Positions 52,501-58,500 of a stretch of DNA of 64,000 nucleotides are shown one piece after another. This stretch comes from Bedellia somnulentella (taxonomy: Eukaryota; Arthropoda; Insecta; Lepidoptera; Bedelliidae): positions 5,162,401 to 5,226,400 of the forward strand of contig OY755175.1 in the NCBI GenBank assembly GCA_963576735.1, written 5' to 3'. The stretch's first letter is position 1, and each line of letters begins with the position of its first letter. Both the position numbers and the translations under genes were made by a program. Below the pieces are notes generated by a model. The model saw nothing but the letters and a program-made list of their open reading frames with translations, did not search any database and was not told the origin of the DNA.

Positions 52501-55500
52501 TTGAAACAGAAGATTGTTGTTACTTAACACTTGTATCATGGCGTAAGATAAAAAGATGAAGAGTGGACCTGGATTTTGACCGGGTTTTTCCCTAAATTTA
52601 TTTCTCTCTTGTGAATCTGGGCCATTTCTAAACCTTTGCCTATTACTTATTCTAACTTACATACATACATATACTCACGGCTATAAATCCCAAGAAGGGG
52701 TAGCCAGAGCTAAGGAATTAGAAATTCCTCAGCCACTTTTGGAAGTTGCGTGGGGAAAAGATGGTGATATAAAGGTTGTTGGTGATGGGTCTCCAACCGC
52801 ATCGGCCAAAAATCCCTCAAATGCCCCAATACCGTTTGTCGCCTCTTACGTACACCTACCGGAGAAATGGGGTAGTGCTATTCTAAGCCGACACTAAACA
52901 GCAACTTAATTGATAGATATCCACTGTTGATCATAATCTTCCTCCATTTAACTTCACAATAAATGCTATTACGTATCTGTGTGGAATTGTAGCCGTTTCA
53001 ATAATTAGAAATAGTAAGATCAAAATTTGATAAACACAACAGACTTGTAAGTTATCAATTCTTTGAGCGAATTTAATGAGTTTAGTACAAAAACTACGCA
53101 TATTTTACAACCAAGATAAAATAAAAGTAATTAAGAGCAACATTAATTCACCTAACGAACTTATATTTTATCATATTCATTGTCTCAAAGAGAGATTTAT
53201 TATAATGTTGATAATTGTCCTTTATGACAATAATTACTCGGCAATTATACATAACATACTTCCAGCCTAGAACCATTAAAAAAGAGATAAAATCATGTCA
53301 CATTATGTCACAGACAAGTCAAAGTTATTGACACGAGTGAGTACATCAAACCCGTTGAGTCACAGTATAAGTTATTTAAGTTAAAATAACAAAGGTGTTG
53401 TGTAAAGCATTTCTAACGTGTCTCGTACTTGCATCGAGAAAGGTGACGTACGTGCTACGACAGTAGGCGCGAATATTGGTTTCATTAGATAGATAGGTAA
53501 AAACTTTATTTATGTTATCATAAGAATCACTAATAGCACATTATAAAACATATTACAATAAAAGTAAAAAAAATAATGAATAAAACATACTCACTCACGG
53601 CTATATTTCCCTAGAAGGGGTAGCCAGAACTAAGGAATCATAAATTCCTCAGCCACTTTTGGAAGTTGAGTGGGGAAAAGATGGTAAAATTAAAGATTTT
53701 TGGTGATGGGTCTCCAACCGCATCGCCCAAAAATCCAAAAATAACCTCAATACCCTTAGTCGCGTTAGTTAGCGACATTCTAAGTCGGCACTACACGGCA
53801 TAATGAATAAAAATTTGCAAAAATAAAATTAAACAATCAAATTACAAATGTGCAAGCTTTGTGCGCTATGGTAACACAAACAAGGCCATAACCCAGCATT
53901 TGTAAATATGCTTTATAGCAAAAACACTGACTTGCAGGTGTAGCCTAAGAGCATCTTATGGGAAACAAAAAAATAAATTTCACAAGATATTTGATGAAGC
54001 ACGGGAATGTAAGTTATGAGACGGGAAATACCTTACGTTATGATAAACAACAGGCAAGTAAAGCACCGTATATAGTCAAAGAGATGGTAGAGGAGAGAGT
54101 TGTAAAACATATGATACATACATATACTCACGGCTATAAATTCCTTAACGGTTTAGCCAGAGCTTTGGAATGAGAAATTCGTCAGCCACTTTTGGAAGTT
54201 GCTTGGCGAAAAGATGGTAACAATAAGTGTTTTTGGTGACGGGTCTCCAACCACATTGCCCAAAATCACTTGAAAAGCCCTTATACCCTTAGTCGGCTCT
54301 TATGGTCCCCCACGGAAAGAAATGGGGTAGTGATATTCTAAGCCGACACTACACGGCACGGCACATATGATAACTTTACCTAAAGCCTCGTTTAAAACAT
54401 TATATACAGATAAAGATTTAGTTCAAGTTTTCCCTTGTAATGTCTCAGTTAAAGCCCATACAACTTACCATACATATCACCACGATATCCTTTTCCTCTG
54501 AAAATAAATGCTAGCCGCGGAAGCAAAATTACTGCTAGTATTAAAAATATAAGCCGATCCGCAACTTTCATTACATAAATACAGTAAAATGCATCAATCT
54601 ATCAAATAAATCTGCTGTGTAGTGTCGGGTTAGAATAGCACTGCCCCATTTCTTCCGGTGGGTGTACGTAAGAGGCGACTAACGGTATTGGGGCTTTTAA
54701 GGGATTTTTGGGCGATGCGGTTGGAGACCCATCACCAACAACCTTTATTTCACCATCTTTTCCCCACGCAACTTCCAAAAGTGGCTGAGGAATTTCTAAT
54801 TCCCTAGCCAGAGGGCTACCCCTTCAAGGGATTCATAGCCGTGAGTATATGTGTGTATGTATTATGCATCAATCTATTTATATATACCCTTTTATATTTC
54901 ATACTTCAGACACCTTTCTTTTCACTTTTTCAAGTACAATACAAAAGAATAAAATATCCTTATTATCCAAACAATAATGTACAAGCAAAATTTCTAGGTA
55001 AATTTTCAATACTTTATTACTTAAACAACTTCGCTTTGATATACCATTACTTAATATTTTTTGCGTTCCTAACCATGTCATTTTACAACCCGATAATAAT
55101 GGGCTCTGCCATAAAATATGACATACAACCTCTATTAAGTTATCCTAAACATAAGGATATAATAGCAACTTGATATTTTGTATCACAAAAAATAAAGAAT
55201 AATGGGATTCAAAGACCTTATTAATTATTTGTCTTCAGAACTAATTAAGCTCATAATGATATTGATGTTTTAAAATTAAATAAACGCTGTAAATTGTCAT
55301 TTTAATATTTGTCAAGTTAATAATATTACGCAGTGTTGGGAATAGTTTTAATTTAAACCAAAGATTTATTATAAGGCTTATCACACTTGCGACGAAAAAG
55401 GAAAGAAAGGTACTTGTTAGTTTATTTATTTACGGCCAAAGGTACTTGAGTCGTGTGCTGTGGCCATGAGTTTTGCAACAAACTTGTCTCTGAGCTGCAT

Positions 55501-58500
55501 GCAGCGTTATACACCAACCGATTCGACATAAATTACTTCAATAATAATAACAATTTCTTTCAATCAGTTAAAGGTTCCGTAGCAAAATGCAATGCGCGTA
55601 TGCGTGTAGTATATGTATATTGAATGATGAAAGTTACATTTATAAGCATAAATCATCTTTCAAAGATAAATACAGATGTTTTTCAATATGTTCGTACAAC
55701 TATATATTATTATAACTATGCATTATTTAGGTCGTTTTTGAAAATTATACGTCTTAAATATATTATTGCCGTGTAGTGCCGGCTTAGAATGTTGGTCGTA
55801 ATAGGCGACTAAGGGTATTGGGGCTTTATATTGTATTTTTTCGGCAATGCGGTTGGAGACCCATCACCAAAAACCTTTATTTTACCGCCTTTTCCCCACT
55901 CAACTTCCAATAGTGGCTGAGGAATTTATAATTCCTTGGCTCTGGCTACCCCTTCTAGGGAATTTTAGTATATGAATGTATGTTAAATATATTATATTTA
56001 CCTTCTTACTCCCAAAATTATCATATTGCTATTAATATGACATATTTTTTTTGCTTTGCATTGCATCGAATTTATTTCATTTAAACGAATTCTTCATGCT
56101 TAAAAATAAGCTGTCATGACAATATGACAAATCTTTAAATCTTTCCCTTTGGTGGTTCTACAAATCCCCTTACCTACCTTAAGGACCAAAAATCTTTAAC
56201 CACTTTCCCTAGAGCCATGCTTCTAACCAAACTAGAGCAATCAGTCACTAACCCGCGTTGAGCAAGTGAAATGTGTAACGCGCTGTCCACTGCGTAACGT
56301 AACACATTATCAAACAAAGACTAGTCGGCGAGGTCAAGCGATGTTTCGTACATCGATGCACTCGACATTCGGGTGGGGTAACACTAACGCACTTTAAGAC
56401 AATGGCTTTGAGGTATTGCTAGTTATTTTGGGTTTTATAAAAGGGTTATAATGTTAAGGTCATATATTTATGCATAATAATTATCACTAGTGGGTACTCT
56501 GAACACCAGGTGACAATGTCACGTGATGTTCGGAAGTATTAGCACCTCTGCCAACCCCTTCGGGGATATTCGGCATGAACTATGAGTTTTGAGTGATAAT
56601 GATTATCTATATGTGCCTATACTACATAAATACATACATAAACAACGCTTTTAAATCCCAAAAAGCTAAGCCAAAAGGTTAAGTGTTTGAAACTCCCTGG
56701 CATTTGTGGCACTTAGAGGGGCTAAGATTGGGAAATAAATATAAAAAGGTAAACCACTGATGTAAAAAATTAGTAAAAATTCGGAGGTCGGAAACGCAAA
56801 CACTACTTAAACGTGTAAAAGAAATAAAGGATAGAAGAATTTCGCGCTGGCAGCCATTGACACGGTAGCTCAATTGGCAGAGCGTCGGGGCGTATACCCG
56901 AGGTCGCGGGTTCGATTCCCGCCTGTGTCGAAATTTTTCTTTCCTTTATTTATTCTTTATTTATTAGTAATAATCCCCACATAAGGTTTTCATGAACAAA
57001 AAGATTTAAATTAAAAGATTAAGTTTTATTGTTGAATATTCAACTGGTGAATCCTAAGTGATGAATTACAGTTAGGGGTACGGAATTTTCGTATTTACGA
57101 AATAGATGTGAATTTTAGCGGAAATTCTCAAATAAATGCGATAAATGCGAAATATAGAGTTATTGTTTTTTTCCGCGAAACATCCATGCAACTGGTCAAT
57201 GTAATTTTTAGTCATGCGTGTATGTTAGCATTTATATTTCTATTAAAATAAAACCCACCGTGATAGCCCAGTGGGTAGAACACTCGGTTATCGTGCAAAC
57301 GACTAGTGTTCAAATCCTGGGTCGGGCCTACACCAATTTGTCTTTTCTAAAGACATATGTGTGGTTAATTTATCATGGTTGTTAACGGTGAGGGAAAACA
57401 TCGTGAGGAAACCCACATGGCTGAGTTGTACTTAGTCATGTGACAGTGTATTCGTACAAAACGGCGATAGGCTTGCCCCCTATCACGTGAGTACACTGTC
57501 CATGCAAAACGTGGGTGCTCTGAACACCAGGTGACAAAGTCACGTGATGTTCAGAAGTATTAGTACTTCTGCCAACCCCTTCGGGGATATTCGGCGTGAA
57601 CGTTTATGTTTATGTTATGTTATGTAAAATAAAAGAAGTCATCTCAGCCACAAATGAACATCAATTTACAAATAGTTTTGCATGATTGAACAAAATGTGA
57701 TTGCATTGTTGCAGTTCCTAGTCGCTCTAAATTTGCTTGATAGCTGTAAACGTTGCATGCACTTATCAAGTGCACGCGGATGACATGTGCATCTCAGCGA
57801 GTGTAGAGCGTAATGTAAAACAGTCAATATTGTGATAACCACTTCAATTGCACCGAACAGTTCTTATTTGTACAATGTACATCTATTCGGAATTGGCATT
57901 ATTACGGCTGAGAATGTCTTGAACTGTTTTACAAACATATCCTGCAATGTAAATAATAATTTCTTTAAGTAGTCACCATGAAAGATAATATCAACGTGTA
58001 GTGCCGACTTAAATGACACTACTCATTAATACCCAAGGGTGTCGTAAGAGGCGACTAAGGGTGTGGGTTGAAGGCCCATCACCAACCATACTTTATTCCC
58101 CTATCAACTTCCAAATGTTGCTCAGGAGTTTCTAGCTCTGAAGCTCTGGCTACTTCTTTTTGGGATTTATAGTCGTGAGTAGGTATGATAGATATTATTA
58201 ATAAAAATTATAAACGATCAAAAAAAATTTGCTAAACCGACCCATTTACTAGTCACATATACAAAGCAAATAAATTACATAGACTCACAAGGATAAAGCA
58301 GGGATGGACGAAAAGAGTTCACCAAAATACATATACACGTTACGGCCAAAATGTGCAATGAAATTCAAATCATTTATTAACCTCAAACAGTATAAAATTT
58401 CGTAAATGAAGACATCATGTATTTTGTGCAATATTTGATTATCAAACAAATAAAATCCTATTCTTACAGACATTGCGAACATGAAGATAATAAAAATCTA

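Noticed and set aside
54841..55173. 110-codon hydrophobic ORF as a membrane protein
   Set aside because: Composition (Phe, Tyr, Ile, Leu, Asn, Lys) is what AT-rich noise gives, and it starts inside an RSE tail.
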